DNA from: Elephas maximus indicus
Taxonomy: Eukaryota > Chordata > Mammalia > Proboscidea > Elephantidae
Reading direction: 5' to 3'
DNA length: 64,000 nucleotides
Assembly: GCF_024166365.1 (NCBI RefSeq)
Contig: NC_064820.1
Span: forward strand, 49,701,501 to 49,765,500
Part shown: positions 53,490 through 64,000 of the stretch, in pieces
Numbering within the stretch: the stretch's first letter is position 1
Layout: each line of letters begins with the position of its first letter
Program-made: the position numbers and the translations under genes
The notes under the pieces: model-generated
The model's database searches: none
What the model was told of the DNA's origin: nothing
Seen by the model: the letters and a program-made list of their open reading frames with translations, nothing else

Positions 53490-54577
53490 ATTCATTGTTC
53501 AGCTTTCGCATGCATACAGCAGGTTTGTCCAATGCAGTATGTCGTTTGATTTCATGACTGCTGCTTCCATGGGCATCAATTGTGGACCCAAGCAAAATAA
53601 AATCCTTAACTTCAATATTTTCTCCATTTATCTACAATGTTGCTCATTGGTCCAGTTGTGAGAATTTTTGTTTTATGTTGAGGTGTAATCTATACTGAAG
53701 GCTGTAGTCTTTGTGTTCTGTTTGAAAGACTGGCTCCTCTTGGTCTATACATAGGCTCCACACGAGCATAATTAAGTTTTAAAATTCCCATTTTGTACAA
53801 TGTTATTAATAATTTATTATGATCCACACAGCTGAATGCCTCTGCATAGCCAATAAAACACAGGTAAACCCCTTTCTGGTATTTTCTGCTTTTAGCCAAG
53901 ATCTATCTGACATCAGCAACGATATCCCTCATTCCACATCCTCTTATGAACTCAGTTTGATTTTCTGGCAATTCCCTGTCGATGTGCTCTGCAACCATTT
54001 TTGAATTATCTTCAGCAAAATTTTACTTGTGTGTGATATTAATAACATCATTCAATAACTTCCACAAGCTGTAAGACCATCTCTCTTTGGAATGGGCACA
54101 AATATGGATCTCTTCCAGTCAATTAGGCAGTAAGTTATCTTCCAAATTTCTTGGCATAGATAAGTCAGCACTTCCAGTGCTGCATCCACTAGTTGCTGAA
54201 ATATCTCAATTGATATTCAGTCAGTTCCTGGAGCCTTGTTCTTTGCCAATGCCTTCAGGGCAGCTTGGACCTCTTCCTTTAGTACCATCAGTTCTTGATC
54301 ATATGCTACCTCCGGAAATGGTTGAACATCAACCAATTCTACAGTGACTTTGTGTATTCCGTCCATCTTCTTTTGATGCTTCCTGTGTCATTCAGTATTT
54401 TGCCCATAGAATCCTTCAATATCGCAGCTCGAGGCCTGAATTTTTCCTTCAATTCTTTCAACTTGAGAAATGTCAAGTGCGCTCTTCCCTTTTGGTTTTC
54501 TAAACTCTAGGTCTTTGCATATTTCATTATAATACTTTACTTTGTCTTCCTGAGCCACCCTTTGAAATCTTCTGAGT
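53490..54577 (-). mobile_element. RTE LINE fragment, antisense, rearranged
   Basis: Parallels 51333-52730 of the previous copy with an internal gap of about 200 bp near 53690, and lacks the 3' tail. It joins head-on to the sense host RTE at 53489, so the two may be halves of one inverted or rearranged insertion. Stops are frequent. Confidence 0.7.
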
Positions 54578-55298
54578 TGCAATATAAAGTATATTTCTTA
54601 CAGTAAAAAAGTCTGAAAGCCTCTGTTGTAGTCACTCTGGTGTTCTGCAGAGAATGGATTTGAGAAAGAAAGGCCCAAAGGCAAGGAATATCAATTAGGA
54701 AGCTAATACTGCAGTCCCAATAGGACATAGGTTATGAATTGGAGCAGTTACTACAAGAGGGATGAAGAACGAACAGCTTCAAATAATATGTAAGAAGCCA
54801 AAAAATTAGCAGAAATTGTGTCTGAATGGACATTAGGGAAAGAAGAAAGAGCTCAGGATAGCTACCAGGTTTCTAGCCTCAACTGTCTTGTGACTTGCCA
54901 GGCTCAGATACAGTAAATTAATACAGAAATGCGTCTCACTTTGTTCTACTCTTCCACGCAAACACTGTTTCCTTCTGTCTATTTTTCTGGTAAGAAGTGG
55001 AGTTCAACCAAAGTAGCACTCAGAACCACCCCTGAGAAGGTAAAGAGAACATGCTCTGACAAGCTGCCCTTGTTCCTATCACTTTACTCAACACCTACAT
55101 ACATTTTCTCACTTGGGCTTTCCCATCTACCTCCATCCTATATGGGATTTTTATAAGATTGCTTAACTCTGGTTTATGCGACCTACACTAGAAAACCCAC
55201 ACAGTGAATTACACTTAAGTTAATAATCAAGGATAAATGCCAAATATTACCCAATCTTTCCCCATTCTACAACTATTTACTATGCATAACCTTCTCTC
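54578..55298. other. Unassigned intronic stretch
   Basis: No gene or named repeat. Confidence 0.35.
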
Positions 55299-55474
55299 TG
55301 GAGCCCTGGTGGCATAGAGCTACAACTACTAACCAAAAGGTCAGCTGCTAACCAAAAGGTCAGCAGTTTAGTCTACCAGCTGCTCCTTGGAAACCCTGTG
55401 GGGCAGTTCTATTCTGTTCTAGAGGGTCAATATGAGTTGGAATCTTCTCCACAGCAATTGGTTTTGGTTTTAAC
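55299..55474 (+). repeat. AfroSINE, sense, with a 19 bp internal duplication
   Basis: ggagccctggtggcatagag through cacagcaattggttttggtt. The segment ctaaccaaaaggtcagc is present twice (55328 and 55349 areas). Confidence 0.88.
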
Positions 55475-55786
55475 CTCTCTACTTTCATCAAACTATTCTA
55501 TTCACTGCCCTCAAAACACTTTTAGAGTTTTCTTTTTTAAGGATCCACCTCTTTCTTCTGCTTATCCAAATTCTTTACAGACTTAGGTCATATAAATCAT
55601 CTCACCCATGTAACTTTTCCAAACCAATCAACCTGAAAGTGTTCTTACCCTCTTCCAAACTTAAAACATCACTCATTGGACAATTAGTACAACATTTCTT
55701 GGCCATCCTTCTAGACTATCAGATTTCATCTATTAGAAGTCATACTTTAAAAATACATTTCTGAAATCAGGAGTCTTCGTCTAATT
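55475..55786. other. Unassigned intronic stretch
   Basis: No feature recognised. Confidence 0.35.
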
Positions 55787-56380
55787 AGTGTCAACCCTAG
55801 GACAGTTGATGTGTTAAACTTTCGTATGCTCCATTTCCGCAAGCACAGTATATTGTCTCGGGAAAAGAAAACCGTCAGCGCAGCCAGTGACACAGAGGCA
55901 TAATATGCTGACCACGCTATCTAATTTTAATCAGGATTTCTAGACTAAAAGCTATGTTTTTGAGAAAAACAATTCTCCTTTTTGGTCAAAACCATATGCT
56001 GAGGGAGCTCAACCAAGTGCCCATTTGCACCCCTCAAAATACACATACTCAGGAACAGTGCTGTTGCCAACAAGGCATTTTTACAAGATAGACAAAGAGA
56101 AAATACATGTTAGCATCTCGTGACCATGATCTAAGCACCCTGTAAAACTATCTGTAATCACTAACTATTAATAATCAGTAACCAATCAAAGTGTGATTTT
56201 CACAATATTCATTGATTTTCTTGTAATTGTCCTCCCTATGGTTTGGTTTCTCTTTATACCCCCTAAGAACACTTGTACAAGGAAACTGCCTCGGGTCTAA
56301 CTGGTTCCATTTTCAGCGGGCTACGTCGTCCTCCAATACCCTTAATAAATCTGTTTTAACTTGAAACGATATACAACAAT
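55787..56380 (+). mobile_element. Candidate solo LTR (ERV1-like)
   Basis: The 3' part has the build of a retroviral LTR: tctctttataccccctaaga (possible TATA area), then cctcgggtctaactggttcc and an AATAAA followed by tctgttttaacttg. It starts near TGTCAACCC. Neither a target-site duplication nor internal sequence was found, so the call is tentative. Confidence 0.4.
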
Positions 56381-56504
56381 ATACATTGCTACTACTCAAC
56401 TCCACAATGGAAAAAAGAATGCCCTCAAAGCAATCTATTTAACATAATCTACAGTCTATTTAACATAATCTATTTGCCAATTATATCCTCCCAATCCCTA
56501 AATA

Positions 56505-56712
56505 AAGAGCCCTGATAGTGCAATGGTTAAGCACTGGCTCCTAACCCACCATCTCGGTTGGAGCCCACCAGCTGCTCCACAGGGGAGAAGACCTGGCAAT
56601 CTGCTCCCATAAAGATTTCAGCCTATGAAACCCTATGGGGCAGTTCTACTCTGTCCTATAGGTTTGCTATGAATCAGAATCAACTTGACTGCACACAACA
56701 ATAACAACCCCC
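56505..56712 (+). repeat. AfroSINE with an RTE-type tail, sense
   Basis: agagccctgatagtgcaatg, ccacaggggagaagacctgg, and a tail ending gactgcacacaacaataaca rather than the usual gggtttgg. Confidence 0.85.
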
Positions 56713-56807
56713 TAAATTAATAACCTTAATCCTATACTCAACACAGGAAAAACAATATCATCACCAACACCCAGGGACAGGACACAAAGGATTATGGCAG
56801 GCTTGGA

Positions 56808-57012
56808 GGAGCCGTGGTAGCACAATGGTTAAAGGGTTCAGCAGCTAACTGAAAGGTTGGAGGTTCAAACCCACCGGCCACTCTCGGGAGAAAGATTTGA
56901 CAGTCTGCTTCTGTAAAGATTCACAGCCTTGGAAACCCTATGGGGCATTTCTGCCAAGTCTGCCAAGCTATGAGTTGGAATCACCTCGATGGCAGTGGGT
57001 TTTTGCTTTTTT
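56808..57012 (+). repeat. AfroSINE, full-length form, sense
   Basis: ggaggagccgtggtagcaca, ctcgggagaaagatttgaca, and ctcgatggcagtgggttttt. Confidence 0.9.
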
Positions 57013-58461
57013 CGTATGGCAGGCTCATTCTAGTTAAAGCTGGGGAGGGTATATTCCTGACCCCTTCAACTACAACTCCCTTTCTGTGCCTCAAATAAAC
57101 TGAAATGGAAGACTACAGACGTGGATCTAAGGCACTTGCAATGCTTAACATCTACCTTCATCAGAAGACTCAACAAAACTCTCCCCATCGATTTTATCAT
57201 CATCTAAACTTGCTGCCTGATCTGTTACACTGAAGTGTAAATGAAGACATAAGGGGCTGTCAAATATGTTACTAGGCAGATTCTAAATTTATGGAAAAAT
57301 ACAATGAAGTCCTCTAAATAACCCACAAAAAAGAGCTCTACAACTTAAACAACAACAACAAAAAAAGCCCACATACTCACAAGTTAGCTATCCCCACACA
57401 TCACCCCATAAATCACCACAGCAGATGAAACCACCTTGTCAGTCTTCCCCCACAAGATTACCCTTTAGATTCTTTTTCAATTCCTCACACGGTTTTAAAC
57501 ATGCTAAGGGCAACGTGATTTTCTCTGCCTGGCCCAATGACTTGTAATGGTTTTGGAGATAAAATAGACACGTGTATAACCTTTCTGAAGTTTACAACAG
57601 AGTTGTTCACTAATAAACTCAGCAAAGTCTTTTATCAGGTAGCAACACTGGCTAAAAATATTAAATCATCCTTATAATGCTGCACAATTCTCTATAAAAA
57701 GCCAAAATACAAGGCATCAATTCCAAAATGAATCCAGATTTACCATAGTTGGACTTGCTTTGATCAGATCTTTATATATGGTACTTATGAAATAAGGTAT
57801 AACTTAATTACTCTGAAACCTCTTAGAGGTTTTGTTTGAGAAAAAAAAAATTTAATATGTTAACTAAAATAACCCAAACCCATCAAATTGAAAATCAATC
57901 AATGAATTTGAGTCTTAACTCTGTCCTCATCCATACATTACCACATCTTGATGTGGAACAAAATTTACATTGTCAAACTCCATCATTATTACTCATTCTC
58001 TGAGAGTTTTTTTTGATAGCCAAGGTTCTTCCATTATGTTCTTAGGGAAAAGCCATCTAGTTTGAAATATTTCACTGTTGATTAAAATCGAGAGGGAGTG
58101 TGATTAAGTAGGGAAGGAGAAGTAAGAAAATACAAGGAAATAACTGCTTCCACGGCATTTCAAAGAACAGAGAAGTGGACATAGCTTTTGGTCTGTGATC
58201 TTTGCTTTTAACTATCCTATTAAGTATGTGCTTTGACCTTCTCTTAAATCCTCTCTAAAGTACACCAGATGTGAGTTAAAAAAAAAAAAAGAGAGAGAGA
58301 CTAGCTAAAGATCTGAGCTGTTCACATTATGGTGTTAACTCTTTACCCAGCCAGGACAGGGGTATTTTGGTTAATTCACTATTCTAAATATCATAAAAAT
58401 TTTATAAATAGAATAGAGTTTCTAAAAATCTAACAGTTTAAAAAATTACCTGCATTTTTAA
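57013..58461. other. Unassigned stretch of the HMGCS1 5' intron
   Basis: About 1.4 kb of AT-rich sequence, with a (GA)n patch at 58290-58301. No gene or confident repeat. Confidence 0.35.
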
Positions 58462-59100
58462 AAATAATTTTTATTGTGCTTTAAGTGAAAGTTTACAAAT
58501 CAAGTCAGTCTGTCACATATAAGCTTATATACACCTTACTCCATAATCCCACTTACTCTCCCCCTAATGAGTCAGCCCACTTCCTCCTTCCAGTCTATCC
58601 TTTCCTGACAATTTTGTCAGTTTCTAACCCTCTCTATCCTCCCATCTCCCCTCCAGACAGGAGATGCCAACATAGTCTCAAGCGTCCACCTGATACAAGT
58701 AGCTCACTCTTAATCCGCATCTCTCTCCAACCCATTATCCAGTCCAATCCATGTCTGATGAGTTGTCTTCGGGCATGGTTCCTGTCCTGGGTCAACAGAA
58801 GGTTTGGGGACCATGACCGCCGGGATTCCTCTAGTCTTAGTCAGATCATTAAGTCGGGTCTTTTTATGAGAATTTGGGGTCTGCATCCCACTGTTCTCCT
58901 GCTCCCTCAGGGGTTCTCCGTTGTGCTGCTTGTCAGGGCAGTCATCGGTTGTGGCCGGGCATCATGTAGTTCTTCTGGTCTCAGGATGATGTAAGTCTCT
59001 AGTTCATGTGGCCCTTTCTGTCTCTTGGGCTTATAGTTATCGTGTGACCTTGGTGTTCTTCATTCTCCCTTGATCCAGGTGGGTTGACTGCATATATTTT
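58462..59100 (-). mobile_element. L1 3' end, antisense, comparatively young
   Basis: On the minus strand it ends with an AATAAA-containing terminus (plus tttttattgtgctttaagtg). It keeps several CpGs and a 169-codon chance open frame on the plus strand, so it is less decayed than the other L1 3' ends. About 640 bp, 5'-truncated. Confidence 0.7.
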
Positions 59101-59689
59101 TTAATCTTCAACTATGAGTAAGAAGGTATTTCATTATTTTTCAGAGTACTGTGTTAGCAATAAAAAAAGTCTAAGCTCTAAAAAAAAAAAAAAGCTCTAG
59201 TGAGGAACAAATGATATAACGGAGAGTATATAATAAAAAAAAATTTTTTTTTTATCTAATGTTTTCTTTCAAAATCCATTTTTAAAAATGGGAAGGGAAG
59301 GAAGGTACACTTTTACCACACAACTCTGTAAACCTTCCAAAGCTATATTAAAAATTGAGAGGATGCAAGCTTTTCTCCCTAAAGTGATGGCTCACCCCCT
59401 CTGGTGGACAGAAAGAAGCTTCACCGCCTATTTCCAGAGTCATCAAATCAAGCTGATGCGGAAGCTCTGAGGGCTTCTTGCCCAGGTGGACTCAAAGGGA
59501 TCAATATAATTCCCAGAGAATCTTTAAAATCTGTGAATGAACGGTAAGTCAGAAAAAGAAAAAAAGAAAAACAAACAGGGAACTCAGACCAGTCTCCTTA
59601 TCAGAGCTCTTGGCCTCCACTCTTTCCCCTGGCTTAGGCCAACTGACATCTTTCCAAAATATACATCTGATCTTTGTCAAGATGCTTTT
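59101..59689. other. Unassigned intronic stretch
   Basis: A-rich and T-rich runs at 59180 and 59240; no gene. Confidence 0.35.
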
Positions 59690-59860
59690 TAAAACCCTTT
59701 GAAGATTCTCCTCTTCTATGTATTAGGGTCAGCCTCTTCACATGAGACAAAAGAGCTTCTGGAGAGCAGGAATTGTGCCTTGTTCGTCCTTCTATCCCTG
59801 GTACCCAGCCCAGTGGTTGGCATATGGTAGATGCTGAATGTTGAATGAATGAAATGCTAC
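59690..59860 (+). repeat. L2 3' end, sense
   Basis: gagagcaggaattgtgcctt, tggttggcatatggtagatg and tgttgaatgaatgaa. Confidence 0.7.
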
Positions 59861-60035
59861 TAGCCTTTTAATCTAAAATCAGTAACAATCACAACAAATC
59901 ATAAAACTGAGGCACACACACAAAAAATAGAATCATAAGGAGCTCCACGGGAATACTAGAAAGCAATGGCTGCAAAAAAAATTAACCTCTTGGTTCAAAC
60001 ACACTTGCAACTGCTATCCATTCTCACATAATTTT

Positions 60036-60265
60036 TTTTTTTAACCCTCTCCCACCCTCCCTCCCTCCCCCCTCTTGTAACCACAAAAGAATGTGTTCTT
60101 CTCAGTTTATACTATTTCTCAAGATCTTATAATAGTGGTCTTATACAATATTTGACCTTTTGCAACTGACTAATTTCACTCAGCATAATGCCTTCCAGGT
60201 TCCTCCATGTTATGAAATGTTTCACAGATTCATCATTGTTCTTTATCGATGTGTAGTATTCCATT
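60036..60265 (-). mobile_element. L1 ORF2/3' fragment, antisense, with an 18 bp target-site duplication
   Basis: ccattctcacataatttt occurs at 60018-60035 and 60266-60283. Between them a T-rich start and reversed L1 ORF2 C-terminal sequence (tcagcataatgccttccagg) form a 230 bp, severely 5'-truncated insertion. Confidence 0.85.
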
Positions 60266-60283
60266 CCATTCTCACATAATTTT

Positions 60284-61229
60284 AAACATTCATCTATAAC
60301 CCAGATATACATCTTTTGAGACTGCAAATTTAAAAGCACTATTGGCACACATGGCTTAAATCTAAAAAGTGAAACAATTTTTTGCCCCCACCTAAATTGG
60401 GAACCTAGCAAAGATTCAAGGCAAACCTGATCCCCAAAAGAAAATGCTTACCTGTTATTGTTTCTGATTAAACAGTTTATGTGGTCACATTTTATTATCT
60501 ATACTTTTTTCCTTATGAATGAACACTAAGTTTTGGTATTAGTTTTTAGATTTTAAACATTAGCCTAATAAAAGCAAAAGTAGTCTCCTGAAGCACTATG
60601 GCATTAACTAATTTTTAAAGATCAGACATAACCCTGAAAAGGGTTTTAAGACTACATGATGCATTAAAATACTTATTTGCTCTAGGATAAAAATTAAATC
60701 CCCTCTTCCAGGAGAGAGGAACACTTTTCTTTAGCAGCGTGACAGGATGCCGTACCTGTGTGAGGGATAAAGAACTGCAGTCTCCAGGTCTGTTTCCTCC
60801 TTCAGGCACTGGGAATTCAAATAAGAGCTGCTTTTAAAGTTATAAAATCACCACACAAATTCAAATAATATAACTCCAATTCAGAGATAAAAATAAAGCA
60901 TTTATTTGTCCAATTACATTAAAAAAATAGACCAAAATGACTTTTTCTTAGGGGAAAAAAATGATAGCTAAAAAAACAACTTCCCTTCTCCCCCGCCCCC
61001 CCCCCCCCCCATTTTTATTAGCTCTTGTAGCAAGTGGTAGGTTTAGTCCTGGTACTGAAGTAAAATAAGAAACTCATATCACTGGTTCAGGCTTTAAATA
61101 AGCATGATGCTGCCAGTGTTGCAGTTTTCTTTATTTATTAAATTTGGGTTTTCAAGAATACTGAGGGAAATCATACTGGCAAAGTTAGCAAATATCTGAA
61201 GTGAAAGACCTACACGGTCAAAGAGGCTA
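60284..61229. other. Unassigned intronic stretch with a C-rich run
   Basis: A C tract at 60991-61010 is broken by one G at its left edge. No gene. Confidence 0.4.
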
Positions 61230-61385
61230 CTCTTGTCCTAGGAGTTTGTGGCTTTAGAAAGTCAAGGCATCTCTCTGAGTCTCAATTTCCTCATCTATAA
61301 AATAGAGCCTGGCTCGTTGTGAAAGATTGTTGTGATGAGAAAATACATGTGAAAAATGCTTCATTATAATGTAAAGCACCAATAA
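61230..61385 (+). repeat. MIR SINE, sense
   Basis: gtctcaatttcctcatctat, gtgatgagaaaatacatgtg and tataatgtaaagcacc. Confidence 0.65.
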
Positions 61386-62025
61386 CAAAATACGTCTTTC
61401 TCGTAAGACCTAGTCATGTTGATTGATTTAATCCTATTCTCTTATTTTTCAACATTGCCACCTTTTCCACTCCTCCCAACCTTTAGAAAATGCCCCCCCC
61501 ACCACAGTGCTTGTGACAAAAAGATAAGCATTTGACATATCAAGACAAAGCAGCCCTAAGCAGTACCATTTAAATTAAGTGGAAATAAAATGGGAAGGTG
61601 AATTTGGAGCATTTTCTCCATTCCATCTGGTTCGATGGACTGTCTGTTACTTGAGACAATAGCTCCTATGTTTTACACATACACCATTTCCTTTGCTCTC
61701 TAATTATTAACAAATTTGGCATCCGTTCTTGCCTGATTACAGGAAGCCGTATTTAGATGCCATTTAGTAAAGTTTTACTTCTTTTACATGATTAGATCGT
61801 TTAAGAGCTCTTCACAGCCCCAATTCCTTTTACTTTACTAACTTCCCCCCAAAAAGAAATTAAAATTTAAAAATTTTCTAAAGACATGAGTTTTGTAGGA
61901 AAAGACAATTACATTCTAAAAATGTCTCCCTTTAATCACAATATTAAATATATAGTTGGAAAATAACTTACTTTTGTACTTTATTACCTGAAACTATGCT
62001 TTTGTAATCTGCGTATTATACTTTC
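61386..62025. other. Unassigned intronic stretch
   Basis: No gene or named repeat. Confidence 0.35.
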
Positions 62026-62271
62026 TAGGGTCGCTATGAGTCAGAATCAACTCTACCTGTTAAAAAAAAAAACCCATTGCCGTGGAGTCGATTCTGACTC
62101 ATAGTGACCTTCCGACTCATAGTGACCACATAGGACAGAGTAGAACTGCCCTATACGGTTTCCAAGGAGCGCCCAGTGGATTTGAACTGCCGACCTTTTG
62201 GTTAGCAGATGTAGTTCTTAACCACTATACTACCAGGATTTCTGAATCAACTCGACAGCAATGGGTTTTTA
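62026..62271 (+). repeat. AfroSINE tail (sense) split by another AfroSINE
   Basis: The tail fragment 62026-62053 resumes at 62254 after an antisense insertion; joined, the two read as an ordinary AfroSINE tail. Confidence 0.85.
62054..62243 (-). repeat. AfroSINE, antisense, inserted in the tail of another
   Basis: The target-site duplication gaatcaactc lies at 62044-62053 and 62244-62253. The copy carries an internal duplication of gactcatagtgacc (62094 and 62113). Confidence 0.9.
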
Positions 62272-62397
62272 ATCTTACCACAGTTCTCCCAGGAGGGGAA
62301 AACATAAGTCCTTCTCTATGTTGCAACTGTTTAAATAACTAATATTTCTTCTTGAAGCCATGTATGTAAATACATTTGACATTATCTGTGATAAGAA

Positions 62398-62548
62398 ATG
62401 AAACCCTGGTGGTGTAGTGGTTAAGTACTACGGCTGCTAACCAAGAGGTCAGCAGTTCGAATCCACAGGCGCTCCCTGGAAACTCCATGGGGCAGTTCTG
62501 TCTAACAGGGTCGCTATGAGTCAGAATGTAACAGATGGCAATGGGTAA
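62398..62548 (+). repeat. AfroSINE, sense
   Basis: gaaaccctggtggtgtagtg through gatggcaatggg; small deletions in the body. Confidence 0.9.
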
Positions 62549-63439
62549 CAGGGGTGATAAGGAAATTTCCCCTAAACTGCCAATATTCCCCTTTTGGTTT
62601 GATTATTTAAATTGGAGATGGGGTTAGTGCAAGAGAGAGAGAGAGAACACTAGAGCAAAAAAGAAAGAAGAAAAAAAATTTACAAAGGACTGCTGTGCCA
62701 CTTAAGAATAACACAATGAAAGTCCATATGATCACTAGTAAAAGAAATTCTTAGGAGAAAAAGAGGCTTGGAGACCAGGAAAGCAAATGGAGGCTGTTAA
62801 CACCACTTTGGGGGAAGACTCAGAGAGGGATTAGGCTCTTCTGTGACAGGTCTTGTCCTGTTCTCTTCTGCAACTGCTGTTCTCTAATATTCTCACTAAA
62901 CCAGTACTGCCAAAGCCTCCAACAGATCATCAGCTTATTTCTAACAGAAATCTTTTCAGAGTAATTGAGAGAGGGAAGCAACATGGGTCAGGAAGCATTG
63001 CTACCTCTGAGCAGGTTACCAGAAAGCATGTTTGGAGACTCCTGAAACGCAATACAGGCAGGATCAGTTTGGCCAAGATTAAAACTGAATAATGATGAGA
63101 CTGCCTAGGGCCAATCGGGTCTGTGCAAGGATGCTTTCTCCCTAACTTGTACATCTGGGCTCTTTTGGGGATTAGGGTTCTGAATTCCTCCTTATGGCTT
63201 GATTCAAACAAGTAGTCAGAAGTTCATGAAGTACACATTTTGGCAAATGATAAACTATAAGCAATTACCTCCTGGTCTTTTTCACTGTTACAAAAGAGAA
63301 ATGCAGGATATTGAGAATGAGCTGGCAACCTCTCACCCCTGCAAGCAAGCAAGCAAAAATTGCTATTAAAGCTTGGATCACACCTATGCACTCTGGTCTC
63401 ATTCTCCACATTCAAAAATGTGGACATCACTGCCTGCCT
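62549..63439. other. Unassigned intronic stretch
   Basis: Includes an (AG)n run at 62633-62646 and a (CAAG)n run near 63343-63355. No gene. Confidence 0.35.
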
Positions 63440-63620
63440 CCCCCCAGAGTGCCTGGTCTGCCTATCAGAGATTCTACTTATTTCAAGGTCCTGCTCTAAG
63501 GAAGGCTTCCTAGATTGACCACACAGAAAGTGAGTTTTCTAATCATTGCCCTGCACTCCTAAAGCGGGTATGTCATTCACACCAAAGTCTTAATATCCTA
63601 ATGTTTATGGAAAACTAGGT
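63440..63620 (+). repeat. Possible L2 fragment, sense
   Basis: aaggaaggcttcctagattg recalls the L2 'aggccttcctgacc' region. Weak. Confidence 0.3.
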
Positions 63621-64000
63621 ATGAGCTGGTCTTCTTATCTATACTAGATTCCTAGACTCCTCTTGAGAAAGCAGCTGTATTTTGAATATTCTGAAATTCC
63701 TTTGGGAGTCCCTGACACAGAAGACCTGCATGAACCCTGCCATTTTTTTGAGGGGCTTAATTTGGAATTATGTTATAAAAACTGGAGGACAAATCTGTTA
63801 GACGCAGGTACTTGTAGCAAGCCTCACCATCAAGTTGTTCTTTTCGCTATCACTTTTTGAAATGAGCTACAGCACCAAATAGTGTCCAGGAGTTTAAGGA
63901 AATTGGCTCTGTATTGTGGCTGTTCAAGTGGTAGGGTAGAATCATTCTCAAATCCTAAAGTGAAAAATGTAAAGTATCCAAATGGAATCAGAAGAGAATA
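63621..64000. other. Unassigned right edge
   Basis: No CpG-rich sequence, first exon or repeat was recognised up to the edge. Confidence 0.35.

Noticed and set aside
58485..58994. 169-codon plus-strand open reading frame
   Set aside because: It lies wholly in the antisense of an L1 3' UTR, has low-complexity hydrophobic composition and no recognisable domain. The same region is broken in sister L1 copies.
46981..64000. Search for tRNA genes among tRNA-like SINE heads
   Set aside because: All tRNA-like segments belong to AfroSINE copies with degenerate cloverleaf potential and SINE tails.

Overview
This is vertebrate nuclear DNA, almost certainly from an afrotherian and most likely a proboscidean (elephant). 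About three dozen tRNA-derived SINE copies carry the AfroSINE body and the shared tail 'gggtcgctatgagtcggaat...gacggcaa'. RTE-type LINEs with the matching tail and a shared set of L1 3' ends accompany them. The species call is inference from repeats; manatee or hyrax cannot be excluded. The order and orientation of the two genes (NIM1K on +, HMGCS1 on -, tail to tail) match the human 5p12 arrangement as I recall it.

Layout. 1-5529: upstream sequence or intron 1 of NIM1K, mostly old repeats. 5530-24760: NIM1K, an AMPK-related Ser/Thr kinase, with three coding exons (6225-6513, 21114-21382, 23887-24636) that join in phase to 435 residues and are followed by a polyadenylation signal. 24.8-37.2 kb: intergenic, filled with L2, a MER5-type hAT element, a long antisense ERVL relic (about 26.4-31.3 kb), and a sense RTE LINE (about 31.9-35.8 kb) that is itself interrupted by an ERVL-MaLR-like insertion. 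37.2-46.98 kb: HMGCS1 on the minus strand, with nine coding exons joining exactly to 520 residues plus a 1.65 kb 3' UTR. 46.98-64.0 kb: HMGCS1 5' intron, which contains a nested RTE/L1/RTE complex at 49.0-54.6 kb, a candidate LTR, and further SINE and L1 copies. No CpG island or first exon was seen, so the HMGCS1 promoter is probably beyond the right edge.

The two genes are not functionally linked by anything in the sequence. NIM1K is a kinase whose T-loop Thr (T228 here) is, in the family, the LKB1 target. HMGCS1 makes HMG-CoA in the cytosol for the mevalonate pathway. All splice sites examined are GT-AG and both reading frames are intact. I did not find a novel multi-gene system. The items most worth checking are an L1 insertion that starts 49 nt upstream of an HMGCS1 3' splice site, the nested LINE complex with readable target-site duplications, a 4 x 76 bp minisatellite, an imperfect palindrome near 25.5 kb, and the SINE/RTE tail sharing.
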